DNA of 64,000 bases from Oleisolibacter albus (GTDB lineage: Bacteria > Pseudomonadota > Alphaproteobacteria > Azospirillales > Azospirillaceae), in assembly GCF_003336875.1 (NCBI RefSeq), contig NZ_QGNJ01000007.1, forward strand, positions 1 to 64,000, written 5' to 3'. This document shows, piece after piece, positions 43,639 through 51,887 of this stretch (the stretch's first letter is position 1; each line of letters opens with the position of its first letter). The notes under the pieces were generated by a model. That model had not been told where the DNA came from and searched no databases. It saw nothing but the letters and a program-made list of their open reading frames with translations. Position numbers and translations under genes: made by a program.

Positions 43639-44511
43639 TTACACCCCGGCGAATACCGCATCCAGCACCGGATCGGGATCGGGCCGTCCGATCCCGAATG
43701 ACCGCTCGGCGCGCCCACTGTCGAGGGTGGTGAAGCGGGCCGGCGGTTCGTCGCCGGCCACGCCCGGCACCGGCCGGACCAATGCGGGGTCGGCCCCGAT
43801 TTGCCCGGCAAGACGGAAAGCGGCCTCGGCATAGGTCAGATCCCGGCTGCCGGAGAGCTGCCATACGCCGCCGGCGCGGTCGGGATCGTCGGCAAGCCGC
43901 CCCAGAATCCCGGCACAGAGACGGGCGATCAGATCCACCGGCAGCGGCGCCATACGCAGGTCGGAGAACGGCGCGAGCGGCTGTCCGGCCCTCAGCTGTT
44001 CGGCCCATGTGGCCATCAAGGCATCTTCGGGGGCGATGACCCGCGACAGGCGGAGGATGGCCATTCCCGGCAGGGACCGCAAGGCCGCCTCGGTCGCAGC
44101 CTTCTGACGCCCATAGACGCTGACCGGACAGCATGGCTCGTCGCTGCGGCGGTCCGGACGGGCGCCATCGAAGACCTTGTCCGTCGACAGGAACAGCAGC
44201 GGAATTCCCCGCGCCGCCGCTTCGGTCGCCAGCCGGAGAGGTCCGGTGACGTTGACAGCCGCCGATCCCTCCGGGTCCGCACGGCAGGCCGCCATCCGTG
44301 CCACCGCGGCGGCGACCACGATGGCACCGGGATTCGCTGGCAGCCTGTCGAGGGAGGGCGATTCCGCCAGATCGAGCCAGGGCCGCTCCGCCGCGGCTTG
44401 CTCCCGCCGGCGGGTCGTTGCCAGCACCTCCGTGCCTTGCATCCGCAGATGGCTGGCCAGATGCCGACCGACCATGCTGTCGCCGCCAACCACCACGATA
44501 GGGTCCGGCAT
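43639..44511 (-). CDS. RmlD-like NAD(P)-dependent sugar nucleotide reductase/epimerase
   Basis: A 290-aa extended SDR of the RmlD_sub_bind type. The N-terminal Rossmann motif VVVGGDSMVGRHLASHL, the LFLSTDKVFDG block, and the catalytic VYGRQKAATEA (YxxxK) are intact. RmlD proteins reduce dTDP-4-dehydrorhamnose. Here the exact substrate is unclear, because no rmlABC genes lie nearby. GGGGGAGG before the ATG at 44511 is a strong ribosome binding site. It is convergent with the chemoreceptor gene, 23 bp away. Confidence 0.8.
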   Translation of the reverse strand: MPDPIVVVGGDSMVGRHLASHLRMQGTEVLATTRRREQAAAERPWLDLAESPSLDRLPANPGAIVVAAAVARMAACRADPEGSAAVNVTGPLRLATEAAARGIPLLFLSTDKVFDGARPDRRSDEPCCPVSVYGRQKAATEAALRSLPGMAILRLSRVIAPEDALMATWAEQLRAGQPLAPFSDLRMAPLPVDLIARLCAGILGRLADDPDRAGGVWQLSGSRDLTYAEAAFRLAGQIGADPALVRPVPGVAGDEPPARFTTLDSGRAERSFGIGRPDPDPVLDAVFAGV

Positions 44512-44765
44512 GCGCAAACCTCCCCCTTTGTCCGGGCGGAACCTTACAGGCGGAGGGCCGGTCACCCCAGATCTCTTCTGGAACTCTTCAGGACGCGATG
44601 GGCTGGGCCAGCTTCCGTCCCACCTGGATGCCTGGGACAGAAGCCGAGCGATCGGCCATGCCGGATGTTCGCAGCACGCTTCTGCTGATGAGCCCGGCAC
44701 AGCCGAGGCACCGCCGAGCTTTCTTTCCCCCGTTCGGTGGACGCCGGATCGGGGTCGCCGATCGC

Positions 44766-45008
44766 CTATTTCGGCGTGTTTGCGCGCGCTGGCACCGTCT
44801 GCGCAGCCGGAGAGGAGCCGGATGGCGCGGCCTGGGACGTCGACGGCGGCGATGTCGGGCTGCCGGACTGTCCGGGAGAGGCAGGCGCTGGAACGGCCTC
44901 CGGCACCGGATTTGAAGGCACGAACATGAACTGGCGGGGCACCTGATCGCGATGGCTGGTACAGCCGATAAGAGGCACGACCAGCAAAGCGAGGACAGCT
45001 GAACGCAT
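44766..45008 (-). CDS. Small putative lipoprotein
   Basis: An 80-aa protein starting MRSAVLALLVVPLIGCTSHRD. The lipobox LIGC places the lipidated Cys at residue 16. The mature part is short and Pro/Ala/Ser-rich, without a recognised domain. A GAGG-type ribosome binding site lies before ATG 45008. The ATG at 45023 adds five residues. It lies downstream of the CRP-like gene on the same strand and could be the last gene of that transcript. The 254 bp beyond it hold nothing recognisable. Confidence 0.65.
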   Translation of the reverse strand: MRSAVLALLVVPLIGCTSHRDQVPRQFMFVPSNPVPEAVPAPASPGQSGSPTSPPSTSQAAPSGSSPAAQTVPARANTPK

Positions 45009-45092
45009 CAATTCCGGCCTCATCGCCAGTTCACTCCCGGCCCCCGATTCCGCGGAGATCAGGCCGGGGCCGCAGCCAATCTCTCTGCGTGA

Positions 45093-45800
45093 TCATTGGG
45101 ACATACGTTCCAAAAAAGGCAGATCGTGAACGACCATATACCCATTGCGGTAGGAGATGGCACCACTGGCCTGAAAACTCTTCATGGTCTTGTTCACGAT
45201 CTCCCGCGAGACCCCCAGCATATTCGCCAGATCCTCCTGGGAAATGAAGGTTCCGATCCGGGTGCCGGAGGGGGTCGCCCGTCCAAAGCTCTGCGCCAAC
45301 ATGGTGATCCTCTTGGCCAGACGACGGGTGACATTCAGAAAGACCGTGTCTTCGATAATCCCACTGGTCCAACGCACCCGCGCGCACAGGACGCCCATCA
45401 GCCGGATGCACAGGCTGGAACGTGCCTCGAGAAACGGCATGAAGTCTCTGCGGTCGACACGAAGAAGTTCGGAAGGTTCCTGGGCAACGACCGTGGCTGT
45501 CCGTTCCCCCCCATCCAGCATCGCGATTTCCCCGAACATTTCTCCGGCGTCGAGAATGTTCAGCAGCATGACCTTGGCATCGGTCGACTCGGTGACAACC
45601 CCCATACGCCCCCGCAGGATGACATAGAGGCAGTCCCCTGGATCTCCCTTGGCGAAGACGCGTTCATCCGCCTGGAAACGAACCGTCCGTGAAAACTCCA
45701 GGACGGCCTCCAGCTCCGCCGGGTCCAGAACCGAAAATACACTGTTGCGCCGAAGGAACTCCTTGTCGATCAGAGAGCCGGCTACCGTATTTCGTTTCAT
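45093..45800 (-). CDS. Crp/Fnr-family transcriptional regulator
   Basis: A 235-aa regulator. The cyclic-nucleotide-binding beta-roll (about 20-140) contains FAKGDPGDCLYVILRGRMGV and the phosphate-binding cassette FGEIAMLDGGERTATVV, including the Arg that contacts cNMP in CRP proteins. The C-terminal winged helix has ISQEDLANMLGVSREIVNKTM. Its recognition helix R-E-x-x-x-K resembles CRP (R-E-x-x-x-R) rather than FNR, predicting a TGTGA half-site. No FNR-type N-terminal cysteine cluster is present. Start 45800 was chosen; 45848 is an alternative. It lies 68 bp after tfuA on the same strand. A perfect TGTGA-N6-TCACA site lies upstream of the peptide/ycaO operon. Confidence 0.88.
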   Translation of the reverse strand: MKRNTVAGSLIDKEFLRRNSVFSVLDPAELEAVLEFSRTVRFQADERVFAKGDPGDCLYVILRGRMGVVTESTDAKVMLLNILDAGEMFGEIAMLDGGERTATVVAQEPSELLRVDRRDFMPFLEARSSLCIRLMGVLCARVRWTSGIIEDTVFLNVTRRLAKRITMLAQSFGRATPSGTRIGTFISQEDLANMLGVSREIVNKTMKSFQASGAISYRNGYMVVHDLPFLERMSQ

Positions 45801-45868
45801 GGCCACGCGAAGAGAGTGAACCCAGTCTTGGACATGATTCACATCCATCCGCGCGCATTGCAACCAAA

Positions 45869-46618
45869 TTACACAGTCATGGGCATGTCCAGCGCGGAGC
45901 GGGCGGCACGCTCCCACATGACGGTATGCTCGAAAGGAAATAGGGGTCGCGGCCTCTGTGAACCGGACGGATGTTCGACGCCCAGCGTCCGCAGCATGTC
46001 CAGGGCATCTTCCCGCTTCTGATCGGCCCGGCCACAGGGCAGCCAATCCCGGAGACCCGCCAATTCGCTGCCGGGAACCCCGGCCTCCTTGGCCCGGAGC
46101 AACAGCGAACCGTACCCCCGCATCTTGTAAGGCATCGCTTTGGCCAAACACTCGAGGTGCCGGCGCAACGGGGTGGAGAGCACCCCGGCGGCATGGGCAT
46201 CGGACAAGGTGCGGCGAATATTGACCATGGCCTCACTCAGCAGGGGATAGCCAAGTTCGGCCGGACCATGGGTCACCGCCACTTCGTCATCATCCTCAAG
46301 CCGTCCATCCAGGAAGGCAGAGAAAATGGCGCCAACCCCGACCATGCCGAAACCGTGCAACTCCGCAGCCCGGAGAGCCCCCATGCTCGCCGCACCGAAA
46401 ACCGGAATGCCGCGGTCCAGGGCAAACAGGATCTCCTTGTGCCAGACCGCGGGGACATTCTCGAAATACCCGTCGATGATGCCGATGGCCGCGGGCTGGT
46501 CCATCACCGCCCGCAGCACATCGCCCTGGGACACCGGGGGACGGTAATCAGCGGGCAATACCTGCCGCGCCTCGGATACGGGCAGGGTCGGACCGAGGAA
46601 AATGATGGCATCGGACAT
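45869..46618 (-). CDS. tfuA: TfuA-like protein (YcaO partner)
   Basis: A 249-aa protein with the full TfuA core pattern: IIFLGPTLPVSEA, then IGIIDGYFENVPAVWHKEIL, ALDRGIPVFGAASMGALRAAEL, GVGAIFSAFLDGRLEDDDEVAV and YPLLSEAMVNIRRTL. TfuA was first seen in the trifolitoxin locus of Rhizobium. In other systems it works with YcaO in peptide-backbone thioamide formation, proposed to deliver or activate sulfur. The ATG at 46618 has GGAAGGGG upstream. It follows the YcaO stop by 31 bp. The C-terminal about 110 residues are helical and less conserved. The exact chemistry here is unknown. Confidence 0.9.
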   Translation of the reverse strand: MSDAIIFLGPTLPVSEARQVLPADYRPPVSQGDVLRAVMDQPAAIGIIDGYFENVPAVWHKEILFALDRGIPVFGAASMGALRAAELHGFGMVGVGAIFSAFLDGRLEDDDEVAVTHGPAELGYPLLSEAMVNIRRTLSDAHAAGVLSTPLRRHLECLAKAMPYKMRGYGSLLLRAKEAGVPGSELAGLRDWLPCGRADQKREDALDMLRTLGVEHPSGSQRPRPLFPFEHTVMWERAARSALDMPMTV

Positions 46619-46649
46619 CGGAATTCCCCTTCCTTGCTCCCGATCTCTG

Positions 46650-47951
46650 TTAGCGCCCGAGAACGCGCCGGGCGCGCGGGCCGGGCAACAATCCTGATGA
46701 GGTCTGCACCCCCTCCAGGCCCGGGACGATGACGCGCACGACCGGGATGCCGAATTCCCGGCGCGTAAGGTCGACGACCAGGGCCTGTGCCAGTCCCACA
46801 GCGGCCAACCGGTCCAGCAACGCGTCCAGATCGCCACGAAGACTGCGCCCCCCCCAGGTGGGAAGCGCATTGAAATCGCGGACGGGCGCGCCAAGACGAA
46901 TGCGGGAAAGCCAGCGCGCCTGCTCGGCCGGCGCCAGAAGGCGCTGGTAATCCTCCCGCAGCAGATCATCACGTGCGCCGGAGATATAGGTGAGACGGCA
47001 TTGCGCCGCCTCCGTCAGCGCCCGGGCAAGGGCGACCTCCCGGATCAGGTGCGTTCCGGAACCGTAGGCCGGTCCGATGCACTGTCCTGGACCTTCGGAG
47101 CCTTGGACCACCCGGCAATAGAAAGAGGGTATGCCCAGATCGGACGTCATATCCCAAACGCCCACTTCGACCCCGGCGCAGGCGAACCGTGTCAACAACC
47201 GGCGGCAGAGCGGGTCCGCCACGGTCTCCAGATCCAATCGGGTTTCGTCCTGGGTCTCCTCATCGCGCAGGGACCACAAGGTGCGCGCATCGCGCTCGAT
47301 CACCTCGCACAGTCCGTGGATGATCGCCTCGAGCCGGTGATTCCCCGAGGCAAGCCCGTTCGACGAGGCCAGGAAACACCCGTGCCCCTGGGGAAATGGA
47401 AGCCGGTAGTCCATATGGACCAGTTCGTAGGGGACCCAAGCGGTTACGCCCGCGATCAGATCGTCGGCCTCGATCCAGAGCAGGGGCATGAACGGGGTAT
47501 AGGGGCTGGACGCCGGTCGGGGAAGCGCTGCCGGATCAACAAGCCGGTTGCTGTAGCGCAGATCCTCGTAACTGCCGCGTTTGAGCGGCAGATCGATATG
47601 CTCGGCGTGCCAGCTCTCGATGGCTTCCATGAGGCCGGAAACCTTGGCCGCGGCCAGGGACGTTCCCTTGCCCTGGCTGACCGCAAGCGCCCGCGCATTG
47701 GGACGGTTCACCATCACCACCGGAATGCCGACACTGTCCAGACCGGTGACATTGGCAATTCTCGTGATCCCGAAGATCGGAAGCAATGGCCGCATGCGCG
47801 TCAGCGTCTCCTCGGCCGGCACGATGCGCCGCCAGGATAAGCTGGGCAGATGATCCGCCATTTCGTTGCTGCGGCGGAACATGCGCTCTGCGTCCTGTCG
47901 GAGCGGTTCGACCGGCCGGGAGAGCCGTGCGTGATCCCCTGAGCCTGCCAT
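46650..47951 (-). CDS. YcaO-family peptide-modifying enzyme
   Basis: A 433-aa YcaO protein. YcaO enzymes use ATP to activate peptide backbone amides for azoline, thioamide or amidine formation. The ATP/Mg-binding blocks are intact: GKGTSLAAAKVSGLMEAIESWHAE (94-117, E109/E112), SSNGLASGNHRLEAIIHGLCEVIERDA (196-222, E208, E216, R220), and the N-terminal GITRIANVTGLDSVGIPV. The C-terminus (GLLPGPRARRVLGR) lacks the PxPxP tail of azoline-forming cyclodehydratases. No E1-like partner is adjacent. Both facts, and the tfuA neighbour, point to thioamidation-type chemistry (inference). It starts 9 bp after the stop of a 54-aa peptide gene. An in-frame ATG at 47882 is an alternative start. Confidence 0.92.
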   Translation of the reverse strand: MAGSGDHARLSRPVEPLRQDAERMFRRSNEMADHLPSLSWRRIVPAEETLTRMRPLLPIFGITRIANVTGLDSVGIPVVMVNRPNARALAVSQGKGTSLAAAKVSGLMEAIESWHAEHIDLPLKRGSYEDLRYSNRLVDPAALPRPASSPYTPFMPLLWIEADDLIAGVTAWVPYELVHMDYRLPFPQGHGCFLASSNGLASGNHRLEAIIHGLCEVIERDARTLWSLRDEETQDETRLDLETVADPLCRRLLTRFACAGVEVGVWDMTSDLGIPSFYCRVVQGSEGPGQCIGPAYGSGTHLIREVALARALTEAAQCRLTYISGARDDLLREDYQRLLAPAEQARWLSRIRLGAPVRDFNALPTWGGRSLRGDLDALLDRLAAVGLAQALVVDLTRREFGIPVVRVIVPGLEGVQTSSGLLPGPRARRVLGR

Positions 47952-47960
47952 CGGGGCCGA

Positions 47961-48125
47961 TCAGGGGAACCGCGGATTGACAAAATCGGCACCGGCCGTG
48001 AGATCAAAGACAGGTGCATCTTGATGATCCGAATGCGGCGCCTCGGACGGCAGCGCTTCGGCAACGACCCTGACGCCGGCCGGCGTCACTTCATAAAGGC
48101 GACCATCTGCACCGCGAACCAGCAT
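47961..48125 (-). CDS. 54-aa peptide, candidate substrate (precursor) of YcaO-TfuA
   Basis: A small gene with an excellent ribosome binding site (AGGAGGAG, 7 bases before ATG 48125), first in the peptide-ycaO-tfuA unit and 9 bp before ycaO. The product begins MLVRGADGRLYEVTPAGVRV and ends FDLTAGADFVNPRFP. The N-terminal half looks structured (a leader-like LYEVTPAGVRVVAEAL). The centre is acidic and His-rich (SEAPHSDHQDAP), and the C-terminal about 15 residues are a plausible core. It has no Cys and few Ser/Thr, so azoline formation is unlikely, but backbone thioamidation needs no side chain. No known precursor family was recognised. It could instead be a small accessory protein. Confidence 0.7.
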   Translation of the reverse strand: MLVRGADGRLYEVTPAGVRVVAEALPSEAPHSDHQDAPVFDLTAGADFVNPRFP

Positions 48126-48267
48126 GGACAGACTCCTCCTGATGGATGATCGTCATCGGCCCCGTCGGACCGACCGCTCAACGGGTCTTCCGGACCCTGG
48201 CGCAGGCCAAAAGCCCCGGTTAACCACGTTCCGGCGGTGACCGTAGCGCCTGGGATGCATGCTGGTG

Positions 48268-48283
48268 TGTGAAGCAGTTCACA
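48268..48283. promoter_or_regulatory. Perfect CRP-type palindrome TGTGA-N6-TCACA
   Basis: TGTGAAGCAGTTCACA at 48268-48283 matches the E. coli CRP consensus core at all ten conserved positions. It lies in the 225-bp divergent region between the peptide/ycaO operon (ATG at 48125, about 150 bp to the left) and the RHH_4 gene (ATG at 48351, about 75 bp to the right). The CRP-like protein encoded in the same locus is the natural candidate to bind it. Confidence 0.7.
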
Positions 48284-48350
48284 GAGTGTTGGAGGCGCCT
48301 ACGCCTAGTTTCCACAGCCATGTACACGCTCTGCCGGGGAAAGGAGCAAC

Positions 48351-48689
48351 ATGATGGGCGCGGAAAAAGAAGTGAAGACAAACAGGGCGGATCGGTCAAT
48401 CCCTGTGCATCATCCTGATGACATGGACGTGGACGGGCAGCTGATCAGCCACAATGTCTGGGTGCAGGGTCACCGGACCAGCGTCAGACTGGAAGCCGTC
48501 ATGTGGCAAGCCCTGCATGAGATTGCCGCCCGCGAAGAAATCACCATTCACCAGCTGATCACGCTTATTTCCGATAAGCAGGGTATCAATTCTTCCCTCA
48601 CGGCGACCATCCGCGCATTTCTTGTCGCTTATTTCCGGACCTTGTTCCGAACGGCTGGCGATTTCCGCCTCCGCCCGATGAACAGCTGA
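48351..48689 (+). CDS. RHH_4 ribbon-helix-helix domain protein
   Basis: A 112-aa protein of the RHH_4 family (PF13467), common in alphaproteobacteria. The DNA-binding core NVWVQGHRTSVRLEAVMWQALHEIAAREEITIHQLITLIS is followed by SSLTATIRAFLVAYFRTLF, as in the family. Members are small putative repressors of unknown targets. The ATG at 48351 has AAGGAGCAAC directly upstream. It is divergent from the peptide/ycaO operon and shares its control region with the CRP-type site. It is convergent with the cyclase-ATPase gene. Confidence 0.85.
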   Translation: MMGAEKEVKTNRADRSIPVHHPDDMDVDGQLISHNVWVQGHRTSVRLEAVMWQALHEIAAREEITIHQLITLISDKQGINSSLTATIRAFLVAYFRTLFRTAGDFRLRPMNS

Positions 48690-48771
48690 CCCGGAGAGGG
48701 GATCAGGGGAGCAATGCCGGGATCGTCTCGGCGGCTCCTCCTATGCAGCGGTCCGGCGCATCCGTGCCCTG

Positions 48772-51675
48772 TCAGGGATTGACCAGGATCGGTCTTGCCT
48801 CGCGGGTGGTCCGGTCCCCATCCGGCTTGTACGCGGCGGCATCGTGCGCCTGAGCCAGACGATCCAGACGCGCAAGCAGAAGATGGGCCCCGCGGCCCCG
48901 GGCCAGTGTCTGTGCCCGTCGCAAGGCGCTCCATCCCCTGTCCGCATGTCCCGCCAGCAGATACGCGGACGCCTCCGCATAAAGCTGCCAGGCGGTATTG
49001 CCCGTAAGCGCCTGTCGAGCGGCCAGCCGGGAGGCTTTGGCCAGATAGACGAGCCCCCCCGCCCCATCGCCGGTCCGCACCCGCATCCATCCGGCCAGCG
49101 CCAGCAGCCGCGGTTCGAAAAGAACGGCCCCCAGAGACCGCATCACCTGCAGCGCCTCCTCCGCCAAGCCCAGCGCCTCACCGGTCCGACCCTGCCAGGC
49201 CCAGATTTCGGCGACATAGGTCCAGGCATAGATCCGCTCGAAGGGAAAATCCGAGACGGATGCAAGATCCAGAATGGTTTCGACGCTCGCCGTAAGCGCT
49301 GACCAGTCCTGGAGTTCGGCCAGACAACGCGCCCGATGCACCTCTGTCATCAGCAGCGCATCCAGCTGCATGAAGCGCAGCCGCCCCGGATCAACCGGCG
49401 TATCCCCGCCGATGGCGCGTTCTGCAACCTGCAGCGCGGCATGAACCTGGCCATTCTCCGCCAGAGCCCCGACCAGCCAAGACCTTGGCTCGGGAAGGGG
49501 ACGGCCGCTGAAACGGCTGGAGAGTTCAAAGGCCTGCCAACCGAGGGACACAGCTGTATCGACCTTGCCATGCACCCAATGATGGCTGATCAGGCCTCCC
49601 AATGCGGTCAGTTGCCGCCGCGGATCCCCCAGGATTTCGCATTGCCGCAGCGCCTCCTGCAGATGATCGGCGGCAGCCGTTCCCCGAGTCATGGCTGCCT
49701 TGGCCAGCAGAAGCCGGGCATCGATCCCCGTTGCCGGCTCAGCCGCCGGGACATGGCCCGACGCGGTCACAGCCAGAGTCAGAAGCTCGAAGGCTTCGTC
49801 AGCCCGGGATTGCAGGAAGGCATCCCGGCCTGAACGCAATCCGGCCTGTGCCGCTATGGCCCAGTCCGTAGCGCGAAAGGCATGGCGGCTTAACGCCGCC
49901 TCGCGCCCCCTCAAATCAGAAAATTCCGTCGCCTGCAGAAGCTCGGCCACCCTGGCATGGAGCCTGATCCGCTCTTTCCTGGTCAGATTGGCGTAGACCG
50001 CTTCATGGAGAAGCGCATGGCGGAAACTGTACTCCAGCCGCGGCAGGAGACGGGTTCCATCGATGAAGCCATCCGCCGCGAGCCGGGAAAGGTGTGGGTC
50101 GAGATCGGGCCGGGCCGCTCCCAGCACAGCCCCCAGAAGATCCACGTCGAAGGTCGGTCCGATAACCGCTGCAGCCCACAAAATGGGACGCAGCTCTGCC
50201 GGGAGCCCGTCGATCCTGGCCGACAGCACTGCCTGCACACTGGTGGGTATGGTCGGGAGCACCGGACCGACCGGCTGCAGATCCCCCCACTGGCCGGCCA
50301 GCATCCCCCCGGCAACCAGCGCACGGACGCTTTCCAGCAGAAAGAATGGATTGCCCTGGCAGCGCCGCAGCAGCCCGTCCTTCACCGGGTCGAGGAGGAC
50401 TTCCGCGCCCATCAGATGATCGAGCAGCTGGCTGGCAATATCGCCGGGAAGTGGCAGCAGGTCATGCCGGGCTGCACCATCCCAGTACAATTCAGGCGCA
50501 GTCCGGGTCGACGCAACAGCAACGAGAGGAAACTCGGTTGTTGCCAGGGCGAGCCTGTCGGCAATGACCTGAAGGTCCTTATCGGCCCAATGCAGATCCT
50601 CGACAATCAACAGCAAAGGGCCGGAGCCGGCGGCACGACGGACCAGCGAGACCAGGGCATCTGCCGCCAGATAAAGGCGGGCCGTCGGATCGCCCGCCAA
50701 ACCGGGGTAGGGATGGAGCAACTCGGCCAGGGCACGTCCGGGCAAGTCCCGGACCCCGTGATCAGCCAGCATAGTGCGGACCGCTTCAAGATCCGGCGGC
50801 AATGATGCGCCCAACAGGGCGGATACGAATTCATGCACGGGATCAGCGGCGCCAGCCGCCCGGACCTGTGGCAGAACCCACTCCAGCACAGGAATACCCA
50901 GTCGTCGCACGCGGGAGGCAAGTTCGGCCAGAACCCGGCTTTTCCCGATTCCCGCCTCTCCCAGCAGCAGATGGGCGCTGCCGAAACCAAGCTGTGCCTC
51001 AACCAGGGCATCCAACAACGGAGAGATGGCCTTTGTCCGCCCAAGCAGCGGCAACCGGTTGGCCGCAGTGGCCGGTCGCGCATGCACGCCGAGCTGGCGT
51101 TGACTGGGGACGGCGTCCTCGGCCCCGAGGGCGACGACGGCCGCGGGTTCCATGTCGATCCAGTCGGCAACCAGCGGCGCCAGACCGTCGCACAGGAGAA
51201 TGCCGTCGACAGGGGCCGCCTGCTGCAACTTGGCCGCCAGATGGACGGGCCTGCCCGTGGCCGGCGGCCGGAAGCGCCCGCCCAACGCCTCGGGGTCCCA
51301 CAGGATCTCACCAGCGCTGAGTCCGATACGGACATGGATGTCGCCAAGGCTGCCCCAGCGCACCTCGCGCAGAATGGCATCGGCAGCATAGCAGGCCCGG
51401 ACACCGTGGCTTTCAAGGCTGTTCGGGACACCGAACAGGGCCAGCACGCCGTCGCCCATGGTCTGACAGACCATCCCGCCGAACCGCTCGATCTGCCGGT
51501 GCATGGCCGAAATCGCGCGGGACAGCCGGTCCTGGGCATCTTCCAGCTCCTCCGTCGCGATCAAGCCGCTGGAACCAACGATGTCACAGAACAGGACACT
51601 GGCTACACGCCGCTCCGTCCGGTGTAGCACAGCGGCTGGTACCGTCCTGGTCTGCGCGCTTTCTGCCCGCTGCAC
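48772..51675 (-). CDS. Class III cyclase-domain/AAA ATPase/TPR regulator
   Basis: A 967-aa multidomain protein. An N-terminal class III nucleotide cyclase domain (about 20-190) keeps both metal Asp residues (VLFCDIVGSSG and MGDGVLALFG). The substrate-selecting Lys position is Gln (VCQTMGDG), and the transition-state Asn/Arg pair reads His/Lys (RPVHLAAKLQQ). A large STAND/AAA-type ATPase follows, with Walker A LLGEAGIGKSRVLAEL and Walker B LLLIVEDLHWAD, then a C-terminal helical TPR-like region. Such proteins are widespread signalling ATPases of unknown output. Cyclase activity is doubtful here. The GTG start at 51675 has GGCGGAG upstream. Confidence 0.85.
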   Translation of the reverse strand: MQRAESAQTRTVPAAVLHRTERRVASVLFCDIVGSSGLIATEELEDAQDRLSRAISAMHRQIERFGGMVCQTMGDGVLALFGVPNSLESHGVRACYAADAILREVRWGSLGDIHVRIGLSAGEILWDPEALGGRFRPPATGRPVHLAAKLQQAAPVDGILLCDGLAPLVADWIDMEPAAVVALGAEDAVPSQRQLGVHARPATAANRLPLLGRTKAISPLLDALVEAQLGFGSAHLLLGEAGIGKSRVLAELASRVRRLGIPVLEWVLPQVRAAGAADPVHEFVSALLGASLPPDLEAVRTMLADHGVRDLPGRALAELLHPYPGLAGDPTARLYLAADALVSLVRRAAGSGPLLLIVEDLHWADKDLQVIADRLALATTEFPLVAVASTRTAPELYWDGAARHDLLPLPGDIASQLLDHLMGAEVLLDPVKDGLLRRCQGNPFFLLESVRALVAGGMLAGQWGDLQPVGPVLPTIPTSVQAVLSARIDGLPAELRPILWAAAVIGPTFDVDLLGAVLGAARPDLDPHLSRLAADGFIDGTRLLPRLEYSFRHALLHEAVYANLTRKERIRLHARVAELLQATEFSDLRGREAALSRHAFRATDWAIAAQAGLRSGRDAFLQSRADEAFELLTLAVTASGHVPAAEPATGIDARLLLAKAAMTRGTAAADHLQEALRQCEILGDPRRQLTALGGLISHHWVHGKVDTAVSLGWQAFELSSRFSGRPLPEPRSWLVGALAENGQVHAALQVAERAIGGDTPVDPGRLRFMQLDALLMTEVHRARCLAELQDWSALTASVETILDLASVSDFPFERIYAWTYVAEIWAWQGRTGEALGLAEEALQVMRSLGAVLFEPRLLALAGWMRVRTGDGAGGLVYLAKASRLAARQALTGNTAWQLYAEASAYLLAGHADRGWSALRRAQTLARGRGAHLLLARLDRLAQAHDAAAYKPDGDRTTREARPILVNP

Positions 51676-51887
51676 GCCCCGCTCCGCCTCGTGTCGGCCC
51701 CTCTACCCCGGCTTGAACAGCACCTGCCCCCTCAGGCGCGAGCGTGCCGACACTGTCGAGGCACGCTCTGTCTGTCCCAACCAGATATTTTGACTTTAGC
51801 ACGAAAGCCGGAGTTTCGATACAAAGGTAATCGACGCTGATGTGGCGCCCGCTCGATTCCAGGGCGAACAGACGCACCCACTGCGCA

